From an uncultured Ruminococcus sp. (GTDB taxonomy: Bacteria; Bacillota; Clostridia; Oscillospirales; Ruminococcaceae), in contig NZ_CACWPP010000019.1 in NCBI RefSeq assembly GCF_902762735.1, forward strand, positions 1 through 64,000: a stretch of 64,000 nt of DNA. Direction: 5' to 3'. The notes below the pieces were generated by a model. The model ran no database searches and was not told where the DNA came from. It saw only the letters and a list, made by a program, of their open reading frames with translations. A program made the position numbers and the translations under genes. Below are positions 49,088 to 57,403 of this stretch, one piece after another. Every line of letters starts with the position of its first letter. Position 1 is the stretch's first letter.

Positions 49088-51067
49088 TTAATTAAGTTTT
49101 CTTATGCCTTTGACATGTGCCGCCACCATAACAACATCGGTCACATTCACCTTGTTGTCGCCGTTCACATCGGCATTTATCGAATCGTCCAGCTTCCTTA
49201 TGCCCTTGACATGTGCCGCCAGCTTGACTATATCGTTGACCATTATCTGACCGTCACCGTTCATGTCGCCCTTGACGAATGTGGGTGCAGGCTCATCTTC
49301 GGCATCGGTGGTGCTGTCGTCAGGCTCACCCGGCTCATCGGGAACATTCGGCTCGTCGGGTATCACGGGCTTGACCTCCAGTGGGAAGAACTCTGCGTGA
49401 TCGAACTTGGCTGCCAGCTTCTCGGCATACGAGCCCTCATAGCCGCACACCATTACAATGCCGCAGTTTTCGGCTTTAGCGGAGTCCATAAAATCGAACG
49501 CCTTTGAAGCGAACCTCACCTGATCGCCCAGCAGTGTAAGCTCAGCAAAAGAAGTATTTCCCGCAAACGCGCATGTACCCACTGTCTCAACTCCCGCAGG
49601 TATCGTCAGTCGCATAAGGCTGGGGCAGTTGTTGAACGAATAGTAGCCGATGCTTGTCAGGCTCTCGGGCAGGTTTATCTCCCTCAGTGCCGAGCAGTCA
49701 GCAAACGAATATATGCCTATACTGTTCACGCCCTCCAGCAGAGTAATATCATTAAGGCTGAGACAGCCCTGGAATACTGACAGCCCAATATCGGTGATAC
49801 TGCCGGGCACGGTCAGCGAACGTAGTGATGTACAGCACTTGAATGCTTCATCGCCCAGCGAAGTAACGCTGTCAGGTATCTCCACCGTTTTCAGGCTCTT
49901 GCAGGATATGAACGCGCCCTCACCTATGCTCGTCACACTGTAAGGTATTATCATCTCGGTTATGCCCGTGCAGTAATAGAAAGCCCTTTTACCTATCGTC
50001 TTTACCTTTTCGGATATGCTTATGCCCGATATGCGGCTGTTGTCGTTAAAGGCGTTGTCGCAGATGTATGTAACACCGTCAGGCACATTCACATGACCCG
50101 TGCAAGCCTTGCCGTCTACCAGCATGCCGTTTACAACAACGCAGGGATCTTCAGCCTGCCTGTCTGCCAGCCATTTAGTACCCATGAAAGCGTCGCCGCC
50201 TATATAGGAAAGGCTCTTTGGTATGGTTATCTTTTCCAGTGCATCACAGCTCTTGAAAGCGTCATAATCCAGAGTTTCGAGAGCATCGGGCAGCTTTATG
50301 CTCTTCAGTCCGTGACAGCACCCGAATGCGAACGAGCCTATCGTTGTCACGCTCTTAGGTATGCTGACTTCCGTGATGCCCACGCACACTGCGAAAGCGC
50401 TGTCACCGATGGTCTTTACGCCCTCGGGGATATACACCCTGCCTGTGCATTTCTGACCGTCGATGATGACATCGTTGACTACTACCAGATCGCTCACAGC
50501 CTGCTTTTTGCTGAGCCACTTCGTACCGCTGAACACCTTGCCGCCGAAATCGGTCACACCTGCGGGTATGCTCACATCAGTAAGCTCGGTGCAGTTGTTG
50601 AATGCCCCGTAGTCTATGCTTCTGAGGCTTTCGGGAAAGGCAACGCTTTTAAGCGAAGTGCAGTCGCTGAAAGCATAACTGCCTATAAAATCCAGCCCCT
50701 CAGAGAAATTTATCTGCCTGAGCGACGTGCATGATGCAAATGCATTCGACTCGATGACCTCAACGCTTGACGGTATGGTTATGCTTGTAATATCTGTCCT
50801 GTTTCTGAAAGAGTACATAGCTATGCTCGTAACAGCCATGCCGTCTATCTCCGACGGTATGACGATATTCGCATCACTGCCCTTGTAGCCCTTTATTGCC
50901 ACCGTATCAAGGCTTGTCCTCATGTATGTGAAACCGTCGGCTTCCTCAGCGCTTGCCGTCACCGATGTTCTCACTGTATTTTCAGCCGCAGGCAGTGCCG
51001 CACCGCCGAATACGAAAACCAACGCCAGTAATCCTGATATTATCTTTTTGTTCATATTTTTACTCAT
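49088..51067 (-). CDS. Secreted leucine-rich-repeat (BspA-like) protein with dockerin
   Basis: A protein of 659 residues: signal peptide (about 1-40), then about 18 LRR_5-type repeats (pattern I.IP.SV..IG..AF..C.SL; about 60-530). A Pro/Asp/Glu linker follows (PDEPNVPDEPGEPDDS). A type I dockerin (about 598-659) has two calcium loops (GDMNGDGQIMVNDIVKL, ADVNGDNKVNVTDVVMV). BspA-type repeats usually mediate adhesion. The dockerin resembles that of the CAP protein more than that of the GH9 enzyme. A promoter with a leader hairpin lies upstream. Confidence 0.92.
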   Translation of the reverse strand: MSKNMNKKIISGLLALVFVFGGAALPAAENTVRTSVTASAEEADGFTYMRTSLDTVAIKGYKGSDANIVIPSEIDGMAVTSIAMYSFRNRTDITSITIPSSVEVIESNAFASCTSLRQINFSEGLDFIGSYAFSDCTSLKSVAFPESLRSIDYGAFNNCTELTDVSIPAGVTDFGGKVFSGTKWLSKKQAVSDLVVVNDVIIDGQKCTGRVYIPEGVKTIGDSAFAVCVGITEVSIPKSVTTIGSFAFGCCHGLKSIKLPDALETLDYDAFKSCDALEKITIPKSLSYIGGDAFMGTKWLADRQAEDPCVVVNGMLVDGKACTGHVNVPDGVTYICDNAFNDNSRISGISISEKVKTIGKRAFYYCTGITEMIIPYSVTSIGEGAFISCKSLKTVEIPDSVTSLGDEAFKCCTSLRSLTVPGSITDIGLSVFQGCLSLNDITLLEGVNSIGIYSFADCSALREINLPESLTSIGYYSFNNCPSLMRLTIPAGVETVGTCAFAGNTSFAELTLLGDQVRFASKAFDFMDSAKAENCGIVMVCGYEGSYAEKLAAKFDHAEFFPLEVKPVIPDEPNVPDEPGEPDDSTTDAEDEPAPTFVKGDMNGDGQIMVNDIVKLAAHVKGIRKLDDSINADVNGDNKVNVTDVVMVAAHVKGIRKLN

Positions 51068-51107
51068 AGTCGATCCCCCATTTGCGTTGCCTTGATGTGA
51101 ACTACCT

Positions 51108-51243
51108 CAAAAAAGATAGAGCGAGTGTCCCTCGCCCTCTGTAATTCTGCCTTTTCAAAATAACAGCGCTTGTAATTAATTTACAATATATGTGAAGTAC
51201 ACATATCGTTTGCTATGTATAAATTATACACCCTTTCGTCATA
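51108..51243 (-). promoter_or_regulatory. Promoter and hairpin leader of LRR-dockerin gene
   Basis: Minus strand TTGACA (51238-51243), 17-bp spacer, TATAAT (51215-51220). About 70 bases into the roughly 140-base leader, AGAG..CGAG/CTCG.CTCT (about 51117-51141) forms a hairpin followed by TTTTTT, before the ribosome site. This could be an attenuator. Confidence 0.6.
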
Positions 51244-51313
51244 AATGTCAAGCGTTTTCAAAGCAATTCAAATTATTTTTATTTTTTAGCAATTTGCCGC
51301 CAATAGAATGCAA

Positions 51314-51371
51314 GCTCCCAATTTTGATATGTATTGCTGATATTGCAGACGATATGCAGCCAAATTGGGAC
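51314..51371. mobile_element. Short palindromic-ended element, family B, copy 1
   Basis: 58 bp with ends TCCCAATTT/AAATTGGGA, flanked by AATGCAA at 51307-51313 and 51372-51378. Shares TGTATTGCTGAT and the ends with the inverted copy at 53771-53846. Confidence 0.65.
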
Positions 51372-51498
51372 AATGCAAAAAAAATCGGGCAGCTTAACAC
51401 TGCCCGACACATTATATCCTTATCCCGCCGATACAAAACGGCTGTTTTCGCACCGCTCCCCCGCCTTCCGAGAAAAGCAGTACCGCCATGATCGCTGT

Positions 51499-52800
51499 CT
51501 ACTCTTTCATGCAGATCTCAGCTATGGCATTTGCATACATGTTGAGATTGTATCTGAAAGTTTCCATAGTAATATGCTCGTCATCACCGTGCATGTGATT
51601 GTCCTCATCGGGGAACTCCGCGCCGAAAGCCACTGCGCCCTCAGTGTTGTGAACGTAGGTTATGCCGCCCTCAGCGATGCAGTAGCCCTTTTCGCCCTTG
51701 ACACGTTCATACACCCGCAGCAGCGACTGCACGAACTCGCTGTTCTCGTCAACATAGTGAGGTTCCATACCCTCGATGGTATCTATGGCGAAGCCCGCAT
51801 CTGTCAGCGCTTTTGTGATGATGCCGCTTATCTCCGCATAATTCCTGTCTATGGGGAAGCGTATGTCAGCGCCGCCGCAAAGTCTGCCGTTTTCGGTCTT
51901 TAAGATGGTCAGTGCGCAGGTCATTCTGCCCGACACCTTATCCTCAAAGCCCAGCCCGCAGGCAGTGCCGTCAAACTCGCCGTGCGGGAACAGCTTTTTC
52001 AGCCCGCCCAGCAAAGCGTTTCCGCCGTCATAGCCGCTCAGGAACTTTGTTATGGCGTTATCGCCGTTCTCGGGGCGCGAACCGTGTGCCGAACGGCCTG
52101 TGACCTGCTTGTTTTCGCCGTTTTTGAAAGCTATCTCCATTCTGTCGGGGATAGCATTCAAAGCCATGCCTGCGCTGATGGAATTTATCTCGCTGTCCTC
52201 AAAAGGCGCTGAGAAAGTCAGGTGTACCAAGCCCTTTTCGCAGTTCAGCACAGGGAAAGAGCCGTCGGGCGTAAATACGTTAGGCGGGAATTTCTCGCAT
52301 TTTTCGTAGTATTCCATGTCCTTGCAGCCGTTTTCCTCGTTGCCGCCGAAGATAACACGGAAATTCCTCATGGGCAGACCCATTTCTCTTATTGCCTTTA
52401 CCGCCCATATCACAGCAGCAGCAGGACCTTTATCGTCTATCGTGCCCCTGCCGTACAGCACGCCGTCATCAACAGTCAGCCTGAACGGGTCATACTTCCA
52501 GTTACTGCTGACAGGCACGGTATCGAGGTGCGCCAGTATTCCAAGCACAGGTTCTTCGCCGTCAATAAAGTCGCCGCGCACCGCGTAGTTATCGAAGTTT
52601 TTTGTAGCCATCCCTATCTCCGCGAGTTTCCTTTCGCCCCACGCCAGCGCATTTGCAGAACCTTCGCCAAACGGCTGTACCTCTGCATTTTCATCGCCAA
52701 TGCTTTTTATCGAGATGACCTCATCGAGATCAGCGAGTATCTCCTGCATATGCTCATCAAAATACGCCGCAAATTTAGCGGCAAGTTCGTTCTTGTCCAT
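51499..52800 (-). CDS. M20 family dipeptidase (PepV/Sapep type)
   Basis: A protein of 433 residues. Zinc/manganese ligand segments: GILAHLDTVPVSS, GRGTIDDKGPAAAVIWA, FGGNEENGCKDMEYY and FPDEDNHMHGDDEHI. The central dimerisation/lid domain spans about 190-340. Family members cleave Xaa-dipeptides, including beta-Ala-His and some D-Ala dipeptides. Ribosome site GGAAAGG before ATG 52800. It follows the phosphoesterase gene at 52858 by 57 bases. The pair is bracketed by inverted family B elements. Confidence 0.92.
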   Translation of the reverse strand: MDKNELAAKFAAYFDEHMQEILADLDEVISIKSIGDENAEVQPFGEGSANALAWGERKLAEIGMATKNFDNYAVRGDFIDGEEPVLGILAHLDTVPVSSNWKYDPFRLTVDDGVLYGRGTIDDKGPAAAVIWAVKAIREMGLPMRNFRVIFGGNEENGCKDMEYYEKCEKFPPNVFTPDGSFPVLNCEKGLVHLTFSAPFEDSEINSISAGMALNAIPDRMEIAFKNGENKQVTGRSAHGSRPENGDNAITKFLSGYDGGNALLGGLKKLFPHGEFDGTACGLGFEDKVSGRMTCALTILKTENGRLCGGADIRFPIDRNYAEISGIITKALTDAGFAIDTIEGMEPHYVDENSEFVQSLLRVYERVKGEKGYCIAEGGITYVHNTEGAVAFGAEFPDEDNHMHGDDEHITMETFRYNLNMYANAIAEICMKE

Positions 52801-52857
52801 AATGATCGCCTTTCTATCCTATCAGTCTGTAAAGCCTTATCGCGGCAAGCGCCGCAG

Positions 52858-53748
52858 TTATCTTATCTCCCACGCATGACCCTTAGGGTGCTTGGCGGGA
52901 GGTCTTTTATTGGTCAGTGTCAGCAGCATTATCTGCGACGGGTTATTTATGCGGAATTTTCCCAGTCCCGAAGTGACAGCCATAACGGTATCGCCCGACT
53001 TATAGATGCCTTTTGTATACTTCGGGAAGAACTTCCTCTCGGTGGAAAGCACACCGCCTATCACGGGAAGTCTTACTATGCCGCCGTGCAGATGTCCCGA
53101 AAATACGAAATCTGCGCCCCACTCTTCATAAGCATCTAAGAACAGCGGGTTATGGGCTATCAGCAGTGAGCATACTTTCTCATCTCGTCTGCCGATATAC
53201 CTTGCTACGGTATCGCCGTCAGGCACAGGCAGGTCATGGAAAGAGCCGTCCTTATTAATGAAATATTTCAGCGGCAGCTGAAGCCCGTAGACATTCAGTC
53301 TTTCGCCGCCCTCGCAGATAACAGCTATCTCGTTCCTGAGAGCGTGTATGCCCAGACTTTTCAGCTTATGGAACAGAGCGTCCATAAGGTCGGGGTCGTA
53401 GGGTTCATGGTTGCCTGCGGCGTAGTAGGTGGGCGCGATGTCGTTCAGCGCCTGCATGAGCTTCACCTTGCCGCCCAGTTCGGTCTCGGTGCGGCTGTAA
53501 AGGTCTCCCGCAAGGATTATATAGTCAGGCTGAGCCGCCTGCACCGAGTCCAGCAGGAAGCAGTAATCCTTCCCGAACTTTTTGCGGTGCAGGTCAGCCA
53601 GCAGTAAGATCTTTTTGCCGTCAAAAACATCGGGCAGTTTTCGGCTGTACATGGTACCCTCATCAACTATGAGCTGTCTGTTGCCCAGCAGAGCATTAAC
53701 ACCTGTCAGCAGCGCACCCGCCGCCAACAATGCAGTTTTCCATTTCAT
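52858..53748 (-). CDS. Calcineurin-like metallophosphoesterase
   Basis: A protein of 296 residues with an N-terminal hydrophobic helix, probably a membrane anchor. Metal-binding motifs are LLADLHRKKFG, LAGDLYSR, AAGNHEP, LLIAHNP and FSGHLHGG, the canonical order. Relatives act on UDP-2,3-diacylglucosamine-like or other phosphodiester substrates at the membrane; the substrate here is unknown. GAGG precedes ATG 53748. Confidence 0.9.
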   Translation of the reverse strand: MKWKTALLAAGALLTGVNALLGNRQLIVDEGTMYSRKLPDVFDGKKILLLADLHRKKFGKDYCFLLDSVQAAQPDYIILAGDLYSRTETELGGKVKLMQALNDIAPTYYAAGNHEPYDPDLMDALFHKLKSLGIHALRNEIAVICEGGERLNVYGLQLPLKYFINKDGSFHDLPVPDGDTVARYIGRRDEKVCSLLIAHNPLFLDAYEEWGADFVFSGHLHGGIVRLPVIGGVLSTERKFFPKYTKGIYKSGDTVMAVTSGLGKFRINNPSQIMLLTLTNKRPPAKHPKGHAWEIR

Positions 53749-53770
53749 ATTTTACCTCTGTTTTCGGTTT

Positions 53771-53846
53771 ATCCCAATTTGGCTGTGTATTTAATACAAA
53801 AAAACAGCCATTTTGTATCATCAGCAATACACATCAAAATTGGGAG
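53771..53846. mobile_element. Short palindromic-ended element, family B, copy 2
   Basis: 76 bp with ends TCCCAATTT/AAATTGGGA, flanked by TTCGGTTT at 53763-53770 and 53847-53854. Inverted relative to copy 1, with an extra 18 bp in the middle. Confidence 0.75.
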
Positions 53847-53929
53847 TTCGGTTTTTATCACTGTTGCGTTATTTGTATGTATCGGCGCATTTCAATGCCG
53901 TCAAAGACGGCAGCCCGCGCCTGTTCATG

Positions 53930-54495
53930 CTTTCGGCTTTGCGTGCATCTTATTAGCTTTGCGCAATTGCGTGATGGGGTCGGCAGTTCTCTTTTTATGG
54001 GGGTGTTCCCCTCCCTCCCGCCCGCGTATTATTGTGCCTTGAATATTGACACTCTATCGCGGGGGACTGCCACGCGACTGTGTCGGCGTGTACGACCGCC
54101 GAAGGCGCTTCGCTGTTTAACGCCAGCAAAGCTGTCGCGCTAGAGAACGCGGGCAATTCGCGCCCGCACACAGGGAGCGGTGTTCGCGGGAAATGAGTAC
54201 GCTCTTTTCTTAGCGAATTGCCCGCTTGTTTTTATCGAGGGTCTTGTCCTCTTTCCGTCGGGAGAATTGTTCGCCCAAATAGATAGCACGTATCGTTGCT
54301 TTGCCGTTCCCCGATGCGAGAGGCTCTGCCCCTCGCGCTCCCCGCCACCCTGTATACCAAATCTTTGATTTGGTATATGCGAAGAGGGTGGACGAAAAGC
54401 TCGACTCGCGCATAGCTTTGTGTTCTTTCGCAGCTTCGTTGGCGGCACAGCATTCTCCAATGCATGTCAATAATTATGCATTATGAATTATGAAT
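53930..54495. repeat. Degenerate dispersed repeats
   Basis: No convincing gene. 53985-54060 resembles the inverted repeats around mtnN (GGCAGTTCTCTTTTTATGGG, then GTGCCTTGAATATTGACA). 54240-54490 resembles 27690-27962 (GATGCGAGAGGCTCTGCCCC block) and ends in the CATTATGAATTATGAATT heptamers. The palindrome ATACCAAATC-TTT-GATTTGGTAT lies at about 54353-54375. Confidence 0.65.
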
Positions 54496-55328
54496 TGTTT
54501 AAGTTTGTCCATCGCCCACTGAGCATGCTTGTATCCATGCTCGTATAGCTTTTTCAGCTTGTCCCTGTCACCCTCGATGCGGTCAACGCCAAAGGTCGTT
54601 TTCGGCGTGAAAACAAATACTTTCCCCGCCCTCGACAATTCCATTATCTCGTCAACGCATTTATTGTAGCGTTCTGCCCTGCTCCCCATCGCCCGCGCAA
54701 ATTCGGGGTGTTTCGCATATCGCTTCATGCACAGCTTTGTCAGACTGTCAGTCTGCTTGCGGTAGTCTCTCGGGCGCGTGAGTATGACGATATTCTTGTC
54801 ACACCCCATCTCGATCGCTTTGCGGTAAGGTATCGGGTCAGCGATGCCGCCGTCAAGATACTTCTCGCCGTTTATCTCTATCTCGGGGAACAGCATGGGA
54901 AGCGCACAGCTCGCCCTCAGTTTCTGCCATGTCCTGTCTTTTTCATCAACAGGAAGATATTCAGCCCTGCCCGTGCGGACATTCGTGACAACTGCGTAAA
55001 ATTCACCCTTGTACTGCCCGAAAGTCTCATAATCAAAGGGCAGCAGCTTATTGGGAATGGTATCGTAGTCGTAATCAAGATTGTAATAACTGCGGTTTTT
55101 GGGGTCAAACAGATGTTTCACGCCCATATACTCGGGCGTAGGCATGAACTCGGTGGCAAGGCGGTAATTTCTGCCGCGCTGTTTTGATGCATAACTAACG
55201 CCAAAAGCCGAACCTGCCGACACACCGAATATCTTATCAGCCATTATACCGTTATCCAGCAGTGCATCAAGTATCCCGCAGGAGTAGACCGTCCTGCTCG
55301 CGCCGCCTTCCAAAGTCAATCCCAGCAT
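54474..55328 (-). CDS. Patatin-like phospholipase
   Basis: A protein of 284 residues. The nucleophile elbow GVSAGS and the oxyanion motif LEGGASRTVYSCG are near the N-terminus; the catalytic Asp lies in LDGGIADPIPY. This is the YjjU/RssA-like bacterial patatin pattern, a serine-Asp dyad lipid acyl hydrolase. No signal peptide, so probably cytoplasmic. The last codons (QFIIHNA) are read from the AT-rich CATAATTCAT repeat, so the C-terminus may have been altered by repeat insertion. It starts four bases after the upstream gene stops. Confidence 0.9.
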   Translation of the reverse strand: MLGLTLEGGASRTVYSCGILDALLDNGIMADKIFGVSAGSAFGVSYASKQRGRNYRLATEFMPTPEYMGVKHLFDPKNRSYYNLDYDYDTIPNKLLPFDYETFGQYKGEFYAVVTNVRTGRAEYLPVDEKDRTWQKLRASCALPMLFPEIEINGEKYLDGGIADPIPYRKAIEMGCDKNIVILTRPRDYRKQTDSLTKLCMKRYAKHPEFARAMGSRAERYNKCVDEIMELSRAGKVFVFTPKTTFGVDRIEGDRDKLKKLYEHGYKHAQWAMDKLKQFIIHNA

Positions 55329-55332
55329 CTGC

Positions 55333-55866
55333 TCACCTCACCAGACTTTCCGCCGCCGACTCAATGTCAGGTACGGCTTCTATCTTGTACTTTCTGCCCA
55401 TATCCCTGAAAACGCCTGTAAGTTCGTCCATAGTATTCTGTGTGGCGTTATCGTCTTCGATAAGTGCGATAACATTCATGTTCATTTTATCCACCGAGAA
55501 AATATCTTTTATCTCGTCAATAGTTATCTCGCTTCCCTTATAGAGGAAAGTGCTGCCCGAGACCTTGATATTTTCATACACTGCCGTATCAGATGACTCG
55601 TTTTCAGTGGAAGAAGCGCTGCGGGAAGAGCTTTCAGAACTATCATCAGCAGCAGATATGAGGGGCTTATCGACACCGCCTTTATGTTCTTTTCTGCCAA
55701 GTCCGTCAAACAAGCCGAGCAATTCCGCAAGCAGCAGTGCCACTATCGCGATAAGTATGAGCAGAATGATAGTAGCCATTCTGCTGTTTTTCTTTTTTTT
55801 CTGATATTTTTTCTGCATTTCGGCATCTTCGCGGAACATTCTTTCGACATCTTTTTCGATGCTCAT
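55333..55866 (-). CDS. Single-pass membrane protein with ExbD-like C-terminal domain
   Basis: A protein of 177 residues: a charged cytoplasmic N-terminus (KKYQKKKKNSR), one helix (about 33-55), a Ser-rich linker (about 70-95), and a C-terminal domain (about 100-172). That domain has YKGSEITIDEIKDIF, then VIALIEDDNATQNTMDEL, resembling the periplasmic part of ExbD/TolR. ATG 55866 is preferred over the longer frame because GGAGG lies eight bases before it. Coupled to the patatin gene. No ExbB partner is visible. Confidence 0.65.
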   Translation of the reverse strand: MSIEKDVERMFREDAEMQKKYQKKKKNSRMATIILLILIAIVALLLAELLGLFDGLGRKEHKGGVDKPLISAADDSSESSSRSASSTENESSDTAVYENIKVSGSTFLYKGSEITIDEIKDIFSVDKMNMNVIALIEDDNATQNTMDELTGVFRDMGRKYKIEAVPDIESAAESLVR

Positions 55867-55970
55867 AGCGGGGACCTCCAGTCTAAGCAAGGCAGTTTTT
55901 TAAGCAACTGCACATCACATTTTTATTATAGCACATTATTCTTCAAAAGTAAAGTGAGGGCGATAATTGA

Positions 55971-55999
55971 TTGACTTTAGTTCAGCGGTATGATATAAT
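55971..55999 (+). promoter_or_regulatory. Promoter oriented toward mtnN
   Basis: TTGACT (55971-55976), 17-bp spacer, TATAAT (55994-55999). The mtnN ATG is about 420 bp away, beyond repeats. Confidence 0.7.
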
Positions 56000-56024
56000 T
56001 AAAATAAGAAAGCCGAGCTTAACA

Positions 56025-56183
56025 ATCCATAATTATTGACATACATCGGGAAAGCAGTCTGCAAGCGAAACAGAGAATTAGTTGAGCGAACAAAGAAAAC
56101 GACGGAAAGAGGACGTTTCCCTGCCCGCGTGATATTAGCTCGACAGCTTTGCCGGCGTTATACAGCTTTGCCGGCGTTATACA
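56025..56183. repeat. Degenerate repeat between promoter and mtnN
   Basis: Begins with the CATAATTATTGACAT boundary motif. The reverse complement of 56050-56110 resembles 54235-54310 and 27690-27770. GCTTTGCCGGCGTTATACAG occurs twice in tandem (56149-56182). Confidence 0.6.
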
Positions 56184-56297
56184 GCGATAGAATGTCAATA
56201 GTTCAAGGCACAAGACCCTGCGGGTGGGCGGGCGGGCAGTCACCCCAAAGAAGAGAACCGCCGACACGCAAACGCAGTTTCACAAAGCAAATAAGCG
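56184..56297. repeat. Inverted repeat, left copy, flanking mtnN
   Basis: About 110 bp closely matching the reverse complement of 57200-57328: shared blocks include GGCGGTTCTCTTCTTTGGGG and GTGCCTTGAACTATTGACAT read on the other strand. Confidence 0.85.
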
Positions 56298-56419
56298 GCA
56301 CACATATACCGCGTATGGCGTGCGGCGCAAGACTGTTTCGGCGCGACACCCGCCGTCCGAACGAGATCTCCGCATGAACTAAAAATCAAACACCCAATAA
56401 AACTAAGGAGGATAAACAC

Positions 56420-57148
56420 ATGTTCAAAGACACCAAAAACTACACAGTAGGCGTTATCGGCGCTATGAAAGCCGAGATAGATGCCCTCAAGCCAAAGCTG
56501 GAAAACGGAGGTACTGCCACCGTCAGCGGCATCGAATTTGTATACGGCGAACTTTTCGGCATGAATGTCGTAGCAGCTGTATGCGGTATCGGCAAAGTTT
56601 TCGCCGCCATATGTGCTGAAGCTATGATAGTCACTTTCAAGCCCGATGTCATCATAAATGCGGGTGTCGGCGGTTCGCTGACCGACAAGCTGGATATAGG
56701 CGATGCAGGCATAGCAACAGCTGTTGTTCAGCACGATATGGATACTACTCCTCTGGGCGACCCTAAGGGGCTTATATCGGGCATAAACAAAGTCTACTTC
56801 GACTGCGCCGATGAATGCGTTTCACTGCTGACAGAAGCCGCCGCCGAACACGGCATCAACTGTGCTAAGGGCGTTATAGCTTCGGGCGACTGCTTTGTTA
56901 ACAGCGCCGTTAAGCGCGATGAACTCAGGAACGATTTCAGCGCCATAGTCTGCGAGATGGAGAGCGGTGCGATAGGACATGTCTGCTATGTCAACGGCAC
57001 TCCTTTCGGCGTACTGAGGACCATCTCCGACAACGGCGATGACGAGTCCCACAACGACTATGCCGTTTCGCTGAAAAAAGCCGCCGCCGCTGAACTGGAG
57101 ATACTTGACAGCTTCCTCAGAAAGCTGGGCGAAAAGCATTCCCGATAA
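56420..57148 (+). CDS. mtnN: 5'-methylthioadenosine/S-adenosylhomocysteine nucleosidase
   Basis: A protein of 242 residues. Hydrolyses methylthioadenosine and S-adenosylhomocysteine to adenine and the thioribose, feeding methionine salvage. Motifs: VGVIGAMKAEIDAL at the start, INAGVGGSL, the purine loop near GVIASGDCFV, and EMESGAIGHVCY with the substrate-binding Glu. AAGGAGG precedes ATG 56420. The gene sits between inverted repeats of about 110 bp, and its probable promoter is 420 bp upstream. Confidence 0.95.
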   Translation: MFKDTKNYTVGVIGAMKAEIDALKPKLENGGTATVSGIEFVYGELFGMNVVAAVCGIGKVFAAICAEAMIVTFKPDVIINAGVGGSLTDKLDIGDAGIATAVVQHDMDTTPLGDPKGLISGINKVYFDCADECVSLLTEAAAEHGINCAKGVIASGDCFVNSAVKRDELRNDFSAIVCEMESGAIGHVCYVNGTPFGVLRTISDNGDDESHNDYAVSLKKAAAAELEILDSFLRKLGEKHSR

Positions 57149-57151
57149 CAC

Positions 57152-57191
57152 ATATCCCCGAAGCGCCTTGCAGTGCTTCGGGGATATTTTG
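57152..57191 (+). terminator. Intrinsic terminator of mtnN
   Basis: ATATCCCCGAAGC (57152-57164) pairs with GCTTCGGGGATAT (57175-57187), then TTTTG. Confidence 0.88.
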
Positions 57192-57199
57192 TATGCTGT

Positions 57200-57328
57200 T
57201 GCTTTGCAGTGCCCTCTTTTTAGCTTGTCAGATCTGCATTTGCGGGCTGGCGGTTCTCTTCTTTGGGGCGACTGCCCGCCCACCCACCCGCAGGGTCTCG
57301 TGCCTTGAACTATTGACATTCTATCGCT
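57200..57328. repeat. Inverted repeat, right copy, flanking mtnN
   Basis: Partner of 56184-56297. Ends in CTATTGACATTCTATCGC. A weaker third relative lies at 53940-54060. Confidence 0.85.
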
Positions 57329-57403
57329 TTGGAGCGGCGGTCAAACGCCTGCGGAAGTTTGCCGTTTTTATCGCTTTGACTCGGCTCTGCTCTGTCTGCG
57401 TCA

